Source: Corynebacterium liangguodongii (GTDB taxonomy: Bacteria; Actinomycetota; Actinomycetes; Mycobacteriales; Mycobacteriaceae). From it: a stretch of 64,000 nucleotides of DNA. The position numbers were made by a program, and so were the translations under genes. The DNA lies in the NCBI RefSeq assembly GCF_003070865.1, contig NZ_CP026948.1, positions 1,550,001-1,614,000 on the forward strand, in the 5' to 3' direction. The notes beneath the pieces were generated by a model. It worked only from the letters and a program-made list of their open reading frames with translations. It was not told where the DNA came from and searched no databases. Below, piece by piece: positions 47,423 through 56,492 of this stretch. Within the stretch, counting starts at the first letter, position 1, and every line of letters starts with the position of its first letter.

Positions 47423-48583
47423 TTAATCTGCAGGACAATCGGGAGCGCGCACAAGGTCGTAAAGCCTGCGCCCGAGCACCTCCCAGCTAAACGCCTCCTG
47501 CACGAACGCCCTCCCGGCGCGCCCCATCTCGCGGCGGCGCGAGGGATCACCGAGCAGCTCGATGAGCACGGCCGCCACCTCGCCGCGGTCGCGGCCGTTG
47601 ACCACCACGCCGGTGCCGGGCCCCACCGTCTCGGGCGCGCCGCCCGAGCGCCCCGCCACCACGGGCACGCCGCACGCGGCGGCCTCGAGGTAGACGATGC
47701 CTAGGCCCTCGACGTCGAGCCCGCCGCCGCGGGTGCGCGCCGGCATGGCAAAGACGTCCGCGGCGGCGATGATATCGCGCAGGTCCTCGCGCCCGACGGC
47801 GCCTGTGAAGAGCACCGCGCCGGCGCTGCCCCTCGCGCGCCTGCGCAGGGAGCGCTCGTATGGCCCCGAGCCGACGATGACTAACCGGGCGCCCGGGATG
47901 GCGCGGGTGACGGCCGGCAAGGCGTCGATAAGCACGTCCTGGCCCTTTCGCGCCACCAGCCGCGAGGCGCACACGATGAGAGGGCCGGCACCGAGCCCGA
48001 AGCGCCTCCTCGTCTCGGCGGCGCGCTCTTGCGAGGCGGGACGGAAAAAGCCGGTATCCACCCCAGACGGCAGAGCCGCAAACTCCGGTTCCGCGCCGGA
48101 GGCTCCCAGCGCCCCGCGGCACCGGCCAAGCGTGTAGCGGGAGACGTAGGTGATCGCGTCCGCGCCCCGCCCGATGACACCCAGCGCCTGGCGCGCGACG
48201 GGGAGCATCGCCCAGCCCACCTCGTGTCCGTGGGTGGAGGCCACCACGCGCCGCGCCCCTGCCGCCCGCGCCGCGGGAGCCATCAGCGCCAGCGGGGCTG
48301 CCGCCCCGAACCAGACAGTCTCCACCCCGTAGCGCGCTATGATCTCGCGCATCGTGCGCGCGGTCGCCGGGGTCGGCAGCATGACGCGGCGCGGCCAGCG
48401 GATGACGGTGTAGCCCACGCTCGCGTCGAACTCGCGCGCCGCCTCCGCATCCTGCGTCGAGGCGAAGACGACCAGCTCGTCCGCGCCGGCGATGCGGGCG
48501 AGCTGGTCGGAAAAATCGCGCAGGTAGGACTGGATCCCGCCCACGGTGGGCGGGAAGTCGTTGGTGACCAGGAGCGTCGGCAT
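47423..48583 (-). CDS. pimB: GT4 mannosyltransferase PimB-like
   Basis: A 386-residue GT-B glycosyltransferase (family 4). TNDFPPTVGGIQSYL opens the acceptor domain; GVDTGFFRP, VASRLVARKGQDVLIDAL and EGLGIVYLEAAACGVPVVAG are donor-domain motifs with the EX7E pattern. By position next to the NlpC genes it matches the PimB' enzyme that adds the second mannose to phosphatidylinositol mannoside. ATG 48583 lies 16 bp after the NlpC/P60 stop. An exact 13-mer copy lies within. Confidence 0.9.
   Translation of the reverse strand: MPTLLVTNDFPPTVGGIQSYLRDFSDQLARIAGADELVVFASTQDAEAAREFDASVGYTVIRWPRRVMLPTPATARTMREIIARYGVETVWFGAAAPLALMAPAARAAGARRVVASTHGHEVGWAMLPVARQALGVIGRGADAITYVSRYTLGRCRGALGASGAEPEFAALPSGVDTGFFRPASQERAAETRRRFGLGAGPLIVCASRLVARKGQDVLIDALPAVTRAIPGARLVIVGSGPYERSLRRRARGSAGAVLFTGAVGREDLRDIIAAADVFAMPARTRGGGLDVEGLGIVYLEAAACGVPVVAGRSGGAPETVGPGTGVVVNGRDRGEVAAVLIELLGDPSRRREMGRAGRAFVQEAFSWEVLGRRLYDLVRAPDCPAD
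47921..47933 (-). repeat. dispersed 13-mer copy 6
   Basis: Exact copy, minus orientation, in pimB, phase encoding Leu-Ile-Asp-Ala. Confidence 0.6.
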
Positions 48584-48599
48584 TGCGCGGGAGGGGGCG

Positions 48600-49637
48600 C
48601 TAGTAGCGCACCGCCCCCTGTATGGGCATGGAGTTCAGCGGCACGACCTGGACGGGGATGCCGTAGTCGGAGGCGTGGACAACCTGGCCGTTGCCGATGT
48701 ACATGCCCACGTGCGTCACGCCCGGGTAGTAGCCGACGATATCGCCCGGTTGTAGCTGGTTGAGCGGCACCGGCGTGCCCCCGGCGAGCTGAGCCTGAGA
48801 GGTGCGCGGAATCGACTTGCCGTTTTGGGAATACGCCCACACCATCAGACCCGAGCAGTCGAACGCATCGGGCCCGGAAGCACCCCAGCCGTAGGGCTTG
48901 CCCAGCTGCCCCATGGCGGCGCCGACGATGCCGCCGGCAAACGCGCTGGGATCGAGCAGATCGGCGGGCACCGGGTTGCCCTGGTTCATCCACGCGAGCC
49001 GCGCCTCGGGCGAGAGCGCGTCGACCTTCGCCTCAACGTCTTTGATCCGGCCCTCGATCGCCGTGCGCTCCTCTTCGAGCCTTGCGCGCTGCGCCTCGAG
49101 CTTGCCCCGCTTGTACTGCGCCGCCGCCTTGGCCACGTCCGCGGCGCGGGCCGCATCGATGGCGTCGCGCGAGGCAAGCTTGAGGACATCGAGCTCCTCT
49201 TGGCGCTTGCGCGCGATCGAACCGAGGTAGGTGGTCTTGTCGATGATCTCTTGCGGGGTCTGCGAGCCCAGCGTGTTCACGACGCTATCGACCTGCATGG
49301 TGCGGTACGTCGAGGTTGCCACGTCGTTGACCGCGCCCTGCTGCGCGTTACGCACGTCGCGCGCGGCGGCGGCTTTGGACTGCGCCACTTCCACGTCACG
49401 CACGCTCTTTTCGAGGTCCGCCTGTGCCTGGTCGATCTCGACCTCGAGTGCCTTGATCTCCTCCATCTTCGCCGTCGCCTCATCGGAGGTTGCGGCCAGC
49501 TCCTTGATGAGGGCATCGACGTCGTCGGCCCGGGCGGGGATGGCCGCCCACGAGCTCGCGGCTACCGCGGCGATCGCGGCAACAGAGACAGTCGTGCGGC
49601 CTGCACCGGAGCGCGGCGTAGAAGCGTGTCGTCCCAC
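48600..49637 (-). CDS. secreted NlpC/P60 endopeptidase with coiled coil
   Basis: A 345-residue exported peptidoglycan hydrolase. Signal peptide about 1-37 (VAASSWAAIPARADD), a long coiled coil (about 40-210) as in RipA/Rv2190c and EnvC-type proteins, then the NlpC/P60 domain (about 235-345). The catalytic Cys is in DAFDCSGLMVWAY, the His in GVTHVGMYIG, and a third polar residue in VHASDYG. It cleaves D-Glu-mDAP stem links during daughter-cell separation. GTG 49637 has AAGGAT upstream. Confidence 0.93.
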   Translation of the reverse strand: MGRHASTPRSGAGRTTVSVAAIAAVAASSWAAIPARADDVDALIKELAATSDEATAKMEEIKALEVEIDQAQADLEKSVRDVEVAQSKAAAARDVRNAQQGAVNDVATSTYRTMQVDSVVNTLGSQTPQEIIDKTTYLGSIARKRQEELDVLKLASRDAIDAARAADVAKAAAQYKRGKLEAQRARLEEERTAIEGRIKDVEAKVDALSPEARLAWMNQGNPVPADLLDPSAFAGGIVGAAMGQLGKPYGWGASGPDAFDCSGLMVWAYSQNGKSIPRTSQAQLAGGTPVPLNQLQPGDIVGYYPGVTHVGMYIGNGQVVHASDYGIPVQVVPLNSMPIQGAVRY

Positions 49638-49719
49638 GGGGGATCCTTCCTAAGGCGGGGTCTCGCGCACGCACTCCCTAGGCTCCGGGATGGGCGCGGC
49701 TTTATAGAACTGTGACATT

Positions 49720-49747
49720 ACTATAGCGCCCGCGGCGCCGAAAGCAA
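49720..49747 (-). promoter_or_regulatory. promoter of the 48600-49637 NlpC/P60 gene
   Basis: Minus strand TTGCTT, 16-base spacer, TATAGT; predicted start near 49713, giving a leader of about 75 bases. GTGACATT-like sequence overlaps the downstream side. Confidence 0.6.
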
Positions 49748-49776
49748 GCCGCTTTTCGAAGCCTGACAAACGCCAC

Positions 49777-49809
49777 GTCGGCCCCGCCCCTCAACGGGAC
49801 GAGGCCGAC
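49777..49809 (-). terminator. terminator of the 49834-50595 NlpC/P60 gene
   Basis: Minus strand GTCGGCC...GGCCGAC arms with inner GTCCC/GGGGC pairing, 25 bases after the stop; followed by GTGGCGTTTG, so the U-run is weak. Confidence 0.6.
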
Positions 49810-49833
49810 AATGTGAGGCTGGGGTGGCGCGGC

Positions 49834-50595
49834 CTAGAAGCGCACGATGGAGTGAATCGGCATCATGTCGATCGAGCGCTCGCCGACGGGGATGCCGGAA
49901 TTCAGCGCGTCGATAATCGTGCCGTTGCCGGCATAGATGCCCACGTGGGAGGCGCCGCCGTAGTAGACGACGATGTCACCCGGCTGGATATCGGCGCGGG
50001 AGACCTGCATCCCGGACGACGCCTGTGCCTGCGAGGTGCGCGGAATGGACTTGCCCGCCTGGGCGTAGACCCAGGAGGTGAAACCGGAGCAGTCGAACGC
50101 ATCCGGGCCGGACGCGCCGTAGACGTAGGGTGCGCCCACCTTGGAGCGGGCGATATCGACGATCTGCTGGCCCGGGGAGACCTCGGGGGCCGGCGCGGGA
50201 GCGGCGGCAGCCTCGACGTTCATCGGCGCGGTGGCGGTGTAGGCCTCCTCCGGCTGCGCGTAGCGTGCCTCGACCTCAGCGATGAACTCGCTGAAGCCGG
50301 GGACGTTGGCAACGCCCGGGATGGCCTTGACCGCGGCGATTGCGGACGCAATATCGCTGGAGGTGGCGTTGCCCTGCCCCGCCAGGGACGGGATCCACGC
50401 CTCGATGCCGGGGATGGTGGCGATGCCGGGAACGCCCTCGATGCCAGGGATCTCGACGGAGACCGGGGTGTTGGGAACCTGCACCTGCGCCGCGTGAGCG
50501 GGCGCGGGGGCGAGCAGCGCCGCGCCGGTCACGACGGCGGAGGCTGCTGCGAGGTTGCGTGCGGTAGACGAGCTCAAGCGACGATGCTTTGCCAC
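49834..50595 (-). CDS. secreted NlpC/P60 endopeptidase
   Basis: A 253-residue exported hydrolase. The signal peptide SSSTARNLAAASAVVTGAALLAPAPAHA is followed by an Ile/Pro-rich repeat-like segment (PGIEGVPGIATIPGIEAW, about 45-70) and the NlpC/P60 domain (about 145-253). DAFDCSGFTSWVY carries the catalytic cysteine and ASHVGIYAGNGT the histidine. It lacks the coiled coil of its neighbour but shares its C-terminal domain. GTG 50595 has GGAGA eight bases upstream. Paired GTTAC-type motifs lie in its upstream region. Confidence 0.92.
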   Translation of the reverse strand: MAKHRRLSSSTARNLAAASAVVTGAALLAPAPAHAAQVQVPNTPVSVEIPGIEGVPGIATIPGIEAWIPSLAGQGNATSSDIASAIAAVKAIPGVANVPGFSEFIAEVEARYAQPEEAYTATAPMNVEAAAAPAPAPEVSPGQQIVDIARSKVGAPYVYGASGPDAFDCSGFTSWVYAQAGKSIPRTSQAQASSGMQVSRADIQPGDIVVYYGGASHVGIYAGNGTIIDALNSGIPVGERSIDMMPIHSIVRF

Positions 50596-51141
50596 GTAAA
50601 TTTCTCCATATCTTCTCGTGCCTACCGGGTTAGCTGACGGGTTAGGCTTGAGATCAGCCCTGAATCGCTCCGCGCCCGCCGCATCGGCGGGCACCCTCGC
50701 GCCCATGCACCCCAGGAATTCGGCCCCGCAAAGGGCCCTCAGTGGGTCCCCGGCTCCCCAGGCTTCGACCTGCAGGTGCGGGCCCGAAGCCAGGGGACTC
50801 GGCGTCATATGTTCTTGTCTTTCGTAACTTGCATCCAACGTTCGTTGCCGCAATGTCTCGGTAAGGTTACGAAACTGCAACGGCTCTTGTCCAACGCGAC
50901 ATTCGTTATTGGTCTGTTATTTTTCGCCGCGGGCCCCACCAGCCCGAGTCGGCGGGCTACGCGATCGACCCTCGAGGCGCACAGACTTCCATACACAGCC
51001 CCCTGACCTGCGCGATCTGGGAACTCTGGTGCCTCTCCCCCACGTGCAGACACCTATCCACAACACGCGCACACGTGCTTTTGTGACCTTGAGCACATTC
51101 AAGGACTGGCCCTGCGCGAGCCGCCTTTACCGAAACGTAAC
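50596..51141. other. 546 bp non-coding region upstream of the NlpC/P60 gene
   Basis: No supported gene. It holds the inverted TTTCGTAAC...GTTACGAAA motif at 50820-50874 and the qcrB terminator at its far end. The middle (about 50900-51100) shows nothing recognisable. Confidence 0.6.
50820..50874. promoter_or_regulatory. inverted TTTCGTAAC / GTTACGAAA pair ahead of the NlpC/P60 gene
   Basis: Nine-base arms at 50820-50828 and 50866-50874 are perfect inverse copies with 37 bases between. GTAAC/GTTAC cores resemble the half-sites reported for the MtrA response regulator, which controls cell-wall hydrolases in actinobacteria. Assignment is inference. Confidence 0.4.
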
Positions 51142-51173
51142 AAAGGGCCCCTCCCGCTATGGGAGGGGCCCTT
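51142..51173 (-). terminator. qcr operon terminator
   Basis: Minus strand AAGGGCCCCTCCC-ATAG-CGGGAGGGGCCCTTTG, a 12-bp stem 19 bases after the qcrB stop. Confidence 0.92.
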
Positions 51174-51191
51174 CAGAGGTCTCGAGGGGAG

Positions 51192-52829
51192 CTAGTGTTG
51201 CTCGCCCTCGCGCAGGGAGGCATCCCGGTCGCTCGCACCCTTGGTCTCCTCCAGGGCGCGCAGCGTCTCGATCTCCTCGTGGTGGTTGCGCGCGGAGGCC
51301 TCGCGCACCCGCTCGGAGATCTCGGGATCGGCCGGGGCGAAGGTACCCACGGTCTCGGAGTCGGCGAAGCCGAGCTGGTTGAGCTGCTTCGGCACACGCG
51401 CGCCGTGGTACTCCAGCGGGATCGGGTGGCCGTGCTCGTCGACCGGGCCGAGCGGCTGGTGGATCTCCACAAACGCGCCGTTCGGCAGCTTCTTGATCAC
51501 GCCGGTCTCGATACCGTGCTCGAGCACCTCGCGGTCCGAGCGCTGCAGGCCGACGCAGATGCGGTAGGTGATGAAGTACGCCAGCGGCGGCAGCACGATC
51601 AGGCCTATGCGTCCAACCCAGGTCATCGCGTTGAGCGAGATCTGGAAGAAGTGCGCCACGTGGTCGTTACCGCCGGAGATGGTCAGCAGCAGGAAGAAGG
51701 TCACGGCCATCACGCCCACGCCCGTGCGCACCGGAACGTCGCGCGGGCGCTGCAGCAGGTTGTGGTGGGCGGTATCGCCGGTGAGCTTCTGCTCGATGAA
51801 CGGGTAGGTAAAGAGCAGCACGACCATGATGCCGCACATGAGGGCCACCCAGAACGCGCCGGGGATGGTGTAGTTGCCCAGGTAGAGCTCCCAGGCCGGC
51901 ATGACGCGGGCCGCGCCGTCCGTCCACAGCATGTAGATATCGGGCTGCGAACCAGCGGAGACCTGCGACGGGTTGTACGGCCCAAGGTTCCAGATGGCGT
52001 TGATGGTGGTCAGGCCCGCCATGCCCGCGAGAACCGCGAAGACGACGAACATGAAGCCAATCGCCTTGACGGCAAAGACCGGCATGATGCGGATGCCCAC
52101 GACGTTGTTCTCCGTGCGGCCCGGGCCCGGGAACTGGGTGTGCTTTTGGAACCACACGAGCAGGAGGTGCGCCGCGACGAGGGCGAGGATGAGGCCCGGC
52201 AGCACAAGCACGTGGAGGATGTAGAAGCGATCGAGCATCAGGTCGGACGGGAAGTCGCCGCCGAAGATCGCCCAGTGGATCCATGTGCCGATGATCGGGA
52301 TGCCGACGATGATAGCGGACATGATGCGCAGCCCCACGCCGGAGAGCAGATCATCCGGCAGCGAGTAGCCGAGGAAGCCCTCCGCCATGCCGACCAGGAT
52401 GAGGGTGACGCCGATGATCCAGTTCGCCTCGCGGGGGCGGCGGAACGCGCCGGTGAAGAAGATGCGCAGCATGTGGGCGAACATCGCCATCATGAACATC
52501 AGCGCCGCCCAGTGGTGCATCTGACGGACGAACAGGCCGCCGCGCACCTCGAAGGAGATATCGAGCGCGGTGGCGTAGGCACGCGACATCTCCACGCCGT
52601 TAAGCGGAAGGTAGGCGCCGTCGTAGATCACCTTGGTAATCGACGGATCGAAAAACAGCGCGAGGTAGATACCGGTCAGCAGCAAGATGATGAAGCTGTA
52701 GAGCGCCATCTCACCGAGCATGAACGACCAGTGGGTCGGGAAAACCTTGTTTAGCTGCGGCCGCAGGACACCGGAGATGGTGTAGCGCGAGTCGACGTTG
52801 TCTGCGACCTGTGCGAGTTTAGTGCTCAT
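51192..52829 (-). CDS. qcrB: cytochrome bc1 complex cytochrome b subunit
   Basis: A 545-residue membrane subunit holding the two b haems and the quinol sites. Helix-rich core from about 35 to 430 with HW-type haem histidines in [22 protein letters not shown] and in [26 protein letters not shown]; the Qo-site PDW-equivalent region lies near [21 protein letters not shown] hydrophilic C-terminal extension of about 100 residues ([20 protein letters not shown]) is typical of actinobacteria. Its ATG shares a base with the qcrA stop (TAATG). Confidence 0.96.
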   Translation of the reverse strand: MSTKLAQVADNVDSRYTISGVLRPQLNKVFPTHWSFMLGEMALYSFIILLLTGIYLALFFDPSITKVIYDGAYLPLNGVEMSRAYATALDISFEVRGGLFVRQMHHWAALMFMMAMFAHMLRIFFTGAFRRPREANWIIGVTLILVGMAEGFLGYSLPDDLLSGVGLRIMSAIIVGIPIIGTWIHWAIFGGDFPSDLMLDRFYILHVLVLPGLILALVAAHLLLVWFQKHTQFPGPGRTENNVVGIRIMPVFAVKAIGFMFVVFAVLAGMAGLTTINAIWNLGPYNPSQVSAGSQPDIYMLWTDGAARVMPAWELYLGNYTIPGAFWVALMCGIMVVLLFTYPFIEQKLTGDTAHHNLLQRPRDVPVRTGVGVMAVTFFLLLTISGGNDHVAHFFQISLNAMTWVGRIGLIVLPPLAYFITYRICVGLQRSDREVLEHGIETGVIKKLPNGAFVEIHQPLGPVDEHGHPIPLEYHGARVPKQLNQLGFADSETVGTFAPADPEISERVREASARNHHEEIETLRALEETKGASDRDASLREGEQH

Positions 52830-54052
52830 TAGGACTTACGCTCCCAGAATGCCGGGCCAACGGGCTCAATGAAGTTTCCGTTGGCAACGAGGTAACCTTC
52901 TTCATCCACTGTCACAGGCAACTGCGGCAGCGCACGCGCGGCCGGCCCGAAGATCGGCTTGCCGTAGTGCAATGCGTCGAACTGCGACTGGTGGCACGGG
53001 CACAAGATGCGGTTCGTCTGTGCCTCGTACAGCGACGTCGGACAGCCGATGTGGGTGCAGATCTTCGAGTACGCGTAGTAGTCGCCGTAGTGGAACTCCT
53101 CCTGGCCCTTACGCTCGACGACGCGCTTGGCGTCCTCGGTGCGCAGGCGGATAAGCATGACGGCGTTGCGCGGCCCGTGGATCGAGTGCATGTGGTTTTC
53201 GTAGACGTCGCGGCCCGCGTCGTAGGTGGAGCCGTCGTTGACGTCCTCCTCATAGAGCGGGAAGACCGTCTCCATCGAGGCGGCGGCGAGGTCCTCCGGG
53301 CGCATACGCACGAGGCGGGAAATCCCCGCGGTGGTGTAGTGGCTTCCGCCCTCGCCGTGGTGGAGCTCTGCAATCGCACCGGTATCACGGCCGAGGTAGA
53401 CCTTCACGCCTTCCTCGGCCTTCGTCCACCCGTGGGTCCACAGGGTGCCGTCGCCGTGGTAGCCCATCTCGGTGCGCGGACGCCACGGGTTCTTCACCAT
53501 GCCGCCAAGAGGGGCGACGATCATGAGGCCCGAGAGCAGGCCCGCTCCGCCGAGCAGACCCATCATCACTTTGCGACGCCCCAGGGTCGAGGTCTCCCAG
53601 GCGTCGTTAAGCAGCGCCGTGGTCGTGCGGCGATCAAGCTCGCTGGAGCGGCCGTCGTGGCGGCGCTGCACCGAGATTTCCTCGGGGATGAACTTCTTCA
53701 CGTACTGGATGATCGCGATGCCCAGGGAACCAAGGCCCAGCATCGAGGTCAGGCCCAGCAGCGGGGTGTAGAGGGTGTAGATCCACAGCCCGTCGTCGCC
53801 GTGGAACTTCGGCTCCCACGGCCAAAACAGGTAGACACCGAAAAACGCGATGCCCATGAGGATGGACAGCGCCAGCCAGAAGTTGACGTTCGCCGCGGCG
53901 GACTTCTCGCGCGGATCACCCTCGACCGGGTAGCGCTCCTTGCGGTAGGCCACCGTCACATCGTCGAGCTCGGTACCGAGAGCGGCGAGCTCGGCGTTGT
54001 TCATGCGGTCAAGCTCCGCATTCGTGTAGTTCTTCTTCACTTCATTGCTCAT
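52829..54052 (-). CDS. qcrA: cytochrome bc1 complex Rieske iron-sulfur subunit
   Basis: A 407-residue Rieske protein with three transmembrane helices (about 55-75, 90-112 and 165-185), the actinobacterial arrangement. The 2Fe-2S ligands are in CTHIGC (about residue 333) and CPCHQSQF (about 352). Start ATG 54052 ([13 protein letters not shown]) overlaps the qcrC stop as ATGA. It passes electrons from quinol to the cytochrome cc subunit in the bc1-aa3 supercomplex. Confidence 0.96.
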   Translation of the reverse strand: MSNEVKKNYTNAELDRMNNAELAALGTELDDVTVAYRKERYPVEGDPREKSAAANVNFWLALSILMGIAFFGVYLFWPWEPKFHGDDGLWIYTLYTPLLGLTSMLGLGSLGIAIIQYVKKFIPEEISVQRRHDGRSSELDRRTTTALLNDAWETSTLGRRKVMMGLLGGAGLLSGLMIVAPLGGMVKNPWRPRTEMGYHGDGTLWTHGWTKAEEGVKVYLGRDTGAIAELHHGEGGSHYTTAGISRLVRMRPEDLAAASMETVFPLYEEDVNDGSTYDAGRDVYENHMHSIHGPRNAVMLIRLRTEDAKRVVERKGQEEFHYGDYYAYSKICTHIGCPTSLYEAQTNRILCPCHQSQFDALHYGKPIFGPAARALPQLPVTVDEEGYLVANGNFIEPVGPAFWERKS

Positions 54053-54909
54053 GAGCGCGATCCAATCCAGATAGCAGCGGCGGCGACGATGGTAACGCCG
54101 ATGATCCACATAGCCATGCCCTCAGACACCGGGCCGAGTCCGCCGAGCGCCCAACCGGACGGGCTCGGGGTCTCCTTGGCGGACTTGATAAAGGCGATGA
54201 TGTCCTTCTTCTCGTCCGCGGTGAGCTGGCGGTCGGAGAACTTCGGCATGTTCTGGGGGCCGGTCAGCATGGCCTGGTAGATCTCCTGCTCGTTAGCGGG
54301 AGAAAGGTGGGGCGCGTACTTGCCGGAAGACAGCGCGCCGCCCTGGCCGGTGAAGTTGTGGCAGGACGCGCAGTTGAGGCGGAACAGCTCGCCACCGCGG
54401 GCGACGTCGCCGGCCTGGATCTGGCCGTCGTAGTTCTTGCCTCGCAGCTCCTCCATGGCCAGCGAGCCGTCCTCGTTGTAGACGAGCTCGGGGCCGCCGC
54501 CGTTGGCCGCCACGTAGGCGGCCATGGCCAGCGCCTGCTCCTCGGTGTAGCGCGGGCGCTTGCGCTCGGCTTGAGCATCGTTCGACATCATCGGCATACG
54601 GCCAGAGTTGACCTGGAAGTACACGGCGCCCTCGCCGGTACCGATGAGGGACGGGCCGCGGTCGGCCACGCCCTGGAGGTTGGCGCCGTGGCAGGTGATG
54701 CAGGCGGTGTCGTAGAGGTCCTTGCCCTCCTGGATCAGTGCCTGGTCATCGCGCTGCGCGGTGGCCACCTGGGGGTTGGGGGCCAGAGCGGTTGCGGCGA
54801 AGCCGGCGCCGGTGAGACCGAAGGTCAGCGCTGCGGCGCCGGCGACGGTACGCCTCAGCTTGCGGCGACTCCGCGCCGTTGCGGGGGCCTTCTTGGGGGT
54901 GTTTTCCAT
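54049..54909 (-). CDS. qcrC: cytochrome bc1 complex dihaem cytochrome c subunit
   Basis: A 286-residue dihaem cytochrome cc. Two CxxCH sites are seen, CITCH (about residue 70) and CASCH (about 180), with an N-terminal helix and a C-terminal helix anchoring it (about 262-282). The second haem lets it pass electrons straight to cytochrome aa3 without a soluble cytochrome c, as in other actinobacteria. ATG 54909 or the adjacent 54912 are possible starts; AAGGGA spacing favours 54909. It follows ctaE by 93 bp. Confidence 0.96.
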   Translation of the reverse strand: MENTPKKAPATARSRRKLRRTVAGAAALTFGLTGAGFAATALAPNPQVATAQRDDQALIQEGKDLYDTACITCHGANLQGVADRGPSLIGTGEGAVYFQVNSGRMPMMSNDAQAERKRPRYTEEQALAMAAYVAANGGGPELVYNEDGSLAMEELRGKNYDGQIQAGDVARGGELFRLNCASCHNFTGQGGALSSGKYAPHLSPANEQEIYQAMLTGPQNMPKFSDRQLTADEKKDIIAFIKSAKETPSPSGWALGGLGPVSEGMAMWIIGVTIVAAAAIWIGSRS

Positions 54910-55002
54910 CATGTTCCCTTTAGCGACTCATGTAGTAATGCGATGTCATGTTCTGTCCCATCCTCGGTGTCGTCCGCCCGCGCGTGGCGGGAGGGCGCTT
55001 AC

Positions 55003-55623
55003 CTACTGGACGAGGTAGATGGTGATAAAGACGCCGATCCAGATGACATCGACGAAGTGCCAGTAGTAGGACGTCGCCATCGCGGCGGTGGCCTGGGCCG
55101 GGGTGAACTTGGACTTAGCCACGCGGAGCAAGACGACCACGAAGGCGAGGATGCCCGCGGTGACGTGCGCCATGTGGAACCCGGTGATGATGTAGAACAC
55201 CGAGCCGTAGACGCTGGCCTGCGGCGTCACGCCGTGGAGCACCATCTCGGTCCACTCGTAGGCCACGAGGCCAAGGAAGACCAGGCCGAGCGCGATGGTC
55301 ACGCCGAACCAGCGACGCAGCCCATAGACGTCGCCACGCTCGGCGGCGAAGACGCCGAACTGCGATGTCACGGACGACGCGACAAGCACGATCGTGATGA
55401 TCAGGCCGAAGAGCACGTTGAGGTGCTCGGTCTGGTGGTGCCAGTCCCCCGCCGTCATGCCGTTCGCGCGCGACGTGAAGTACATCGCGAATAGCCCGGC
55501 GAAGAACATCAACTCCTGGGCGAGGAACGCGATCGTGCCCACGCTGACCATGTTTGGCCGGTTCAGCACAGGGACACGATCAGACGGTGTCGCCATCTCT
55601 TGGTTACTCATTGCGGTCGTCAC
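55003..55623 (-). CDS. ctaE: cytochrome c oxidase subunit III
   Basis: A 206-residue, five-helix subunit III of the aa3 oxidase. LNRPNMVSVGTIAFLAQELMFFAGLFAMYF opens the first helix and HVTAGILAFVVVLLR plus YWHFVDVIWIGVFITIYLV are conserved. I chose GTG 55623 since family members start with this extra MTTA-like lead and because a -10 element stands 7 bases before it, indicating a leaderless mRNA. It heads the ctaE-qcrCAB operon. Confidence 0.95.
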   Translation of the reverse strand: MTTAMSNQEMATPSDRVPVLNRPNMVSVGTIAFLAQELMFFAGLFAMYFTSRANGMTAGDWHHQTEHLNVLFGLIITIVLVASSVTSQFGVFAAERGDVYGLRRWFGVTIALGLVFLGLVAYEWTEMVLHGVTPQASVYGSVFYIITGFHMAHVTAGILAFVVVLLRVAKSKFTPAQATAAMATSYYWHFVDVIWIGVFITIYLVQ

Positions 55624-55630
55624 GCATGTG

Positions 55631-55636
55631 ATTATC
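55631..55636 (-). promoter_or_regulatory. ctaE: -10 element of the leaderless ctaE-qcrCAB promoter
   Basis: Minus strand TGCGATAAT (extended -10, hexamer GATAAT) ends 7 bases before GTG 55623; no ribosome binding site lies between. Confidence 0.6.
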
Positions 55637-55715
55637 GCACCGAATGGCCCTGAAAGTCACCTCGTATACCCCCGGATCTCCTCTGAAAGAACCGGGCGGA
55701 CCTGCCGTTATTTTC

Positions 55716-55746
55716 CACCCACTGTGGGTGCGAAAAGTTTTCGCAC
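55716..55746. promoter_or_regulatory. two overlapping palindromes upstream of ctaE
   Basis: CACCCAC-T-GTGGGTG (55716-55730) overlaps by three bases GTGCGAAAAGTTTTCGCAC (55728-55746, perfect with a central G). They lie about 80-110 bp upstream of the predicted ctaE start, a usual place for activator or repressor sites. Confidence 0.55.
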
Positions 55747-55974
55747 GGCCGGGAACTATTGCACGTTCTCATCCGACGCAGATCGGCGCAGGTCACCCGC
55801 GCGGCGCGTGCGCGCTCCCCCACAGCCGCACCAGAGGCGGCGGAAACCGTGCCCCGCGCACGCTCGCGTCCCGGGGGCGGGAAGTTCCCGATGGTGAGGT
55901 ATTTCACATATTTCTCATCCCCGGGCGGGGGCCAACTTTCGTATGACACTCCCCGCCCGCAGCAAACCTGGGCA

Positions 55975-56016
55975 GAAAAATCCCCCGCCGCCGTGGGGTG
56001 AAGACGGCGGCGGGGG
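55975..56016 (-). terminator. ctaCF terminator
   Basis: Minus strand CCCCCGCCGCCGT / ACGGCGGCGGGGG perfect 13-bp stem with a 9-base loop, then ATTTTT. Confidence 0.93.
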
Positions 56017-56042
56017 GAAATTCCGCGGGAGATGCGTAAACT

Positions 56043-56474
56043 CTAGTGCTTCTCGCGGGGGATGCCGTATTGCAGGTTGAGCTGCGTGGTGGTCCAGATC
56101 AACAGCACCGCGCCGATGGCGACGAGCCAGAGCTGCCAAAACGCCAGGCCCAGGCCGAGGAAGAAGATCGCGGCGGACATCGCGAACGGCCAGATCGAGC
56201 CGGGCGAGAAGAAGCCGAGCACGCCGGCGCCGTCCTCGATCTCGGCTTCCTCCCAGTCCTCCGGGACGACGTCCATGCGGCGCTCCGTGAAGTCGAGGTA
56301 GACCGCAAGCATGAACGCGAGTGCGGTGGCGAGCACGAGGCCCACGCTGCCGACCCACTCGACGCCGAACAGGTAGGCATCGTCGCCCACCCAGTTCGTC
56401 GCCAGGATGTAGAAGACGGACATCAGGCCGAGGAAGGTGCCCAGGGCGTAGAAGACTTTAGAGCCGGGTCCCAT
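56043..56474 (-). CDS. ctaF: cytochrome c oxidase subunit IV (CtaF)
   Basis: A 143-residue small subunit of the actinobacterial aa3 oxidase. Four hydrophobic helices are visible (about 7-25, 39-58, 88-104 and 107-130) with the [40 protein letters not shown] loop typical of CtaF. ATG 56474 lies 18 bp after the ctaC stop, forming a ctaCF operon. Confidence 0.95.
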   Translation of the reverse strand: MGPGSKVFYALGTFLGLMSVFYILATNWVGDDAYLFGVEWVGSVGLVLATALAFMLAVYLDFTERRMDVVPEDWEEAEIEDGAGVLGFFSPGSIWPFAMSAAIFFLGLGLAFWQLWLVAIGAVLLIWTTTQLNLQYGIPREKH

Positions 56475-56492
56475 GGTTCTACTCTCGCTTTC

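Larger units (their letters stand above)
55624..56042. other. 419 bp ctaE promoter and ctaF terminator region
   Basis: No gene is seen. The ctaE -10 is at 55631-55636, two overlapping palindromes at 55716-55746 and the ctaF terminator at 55975-56016. The stretch 55750-55970 shows nothing I can assign. Confidence 0.6.
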
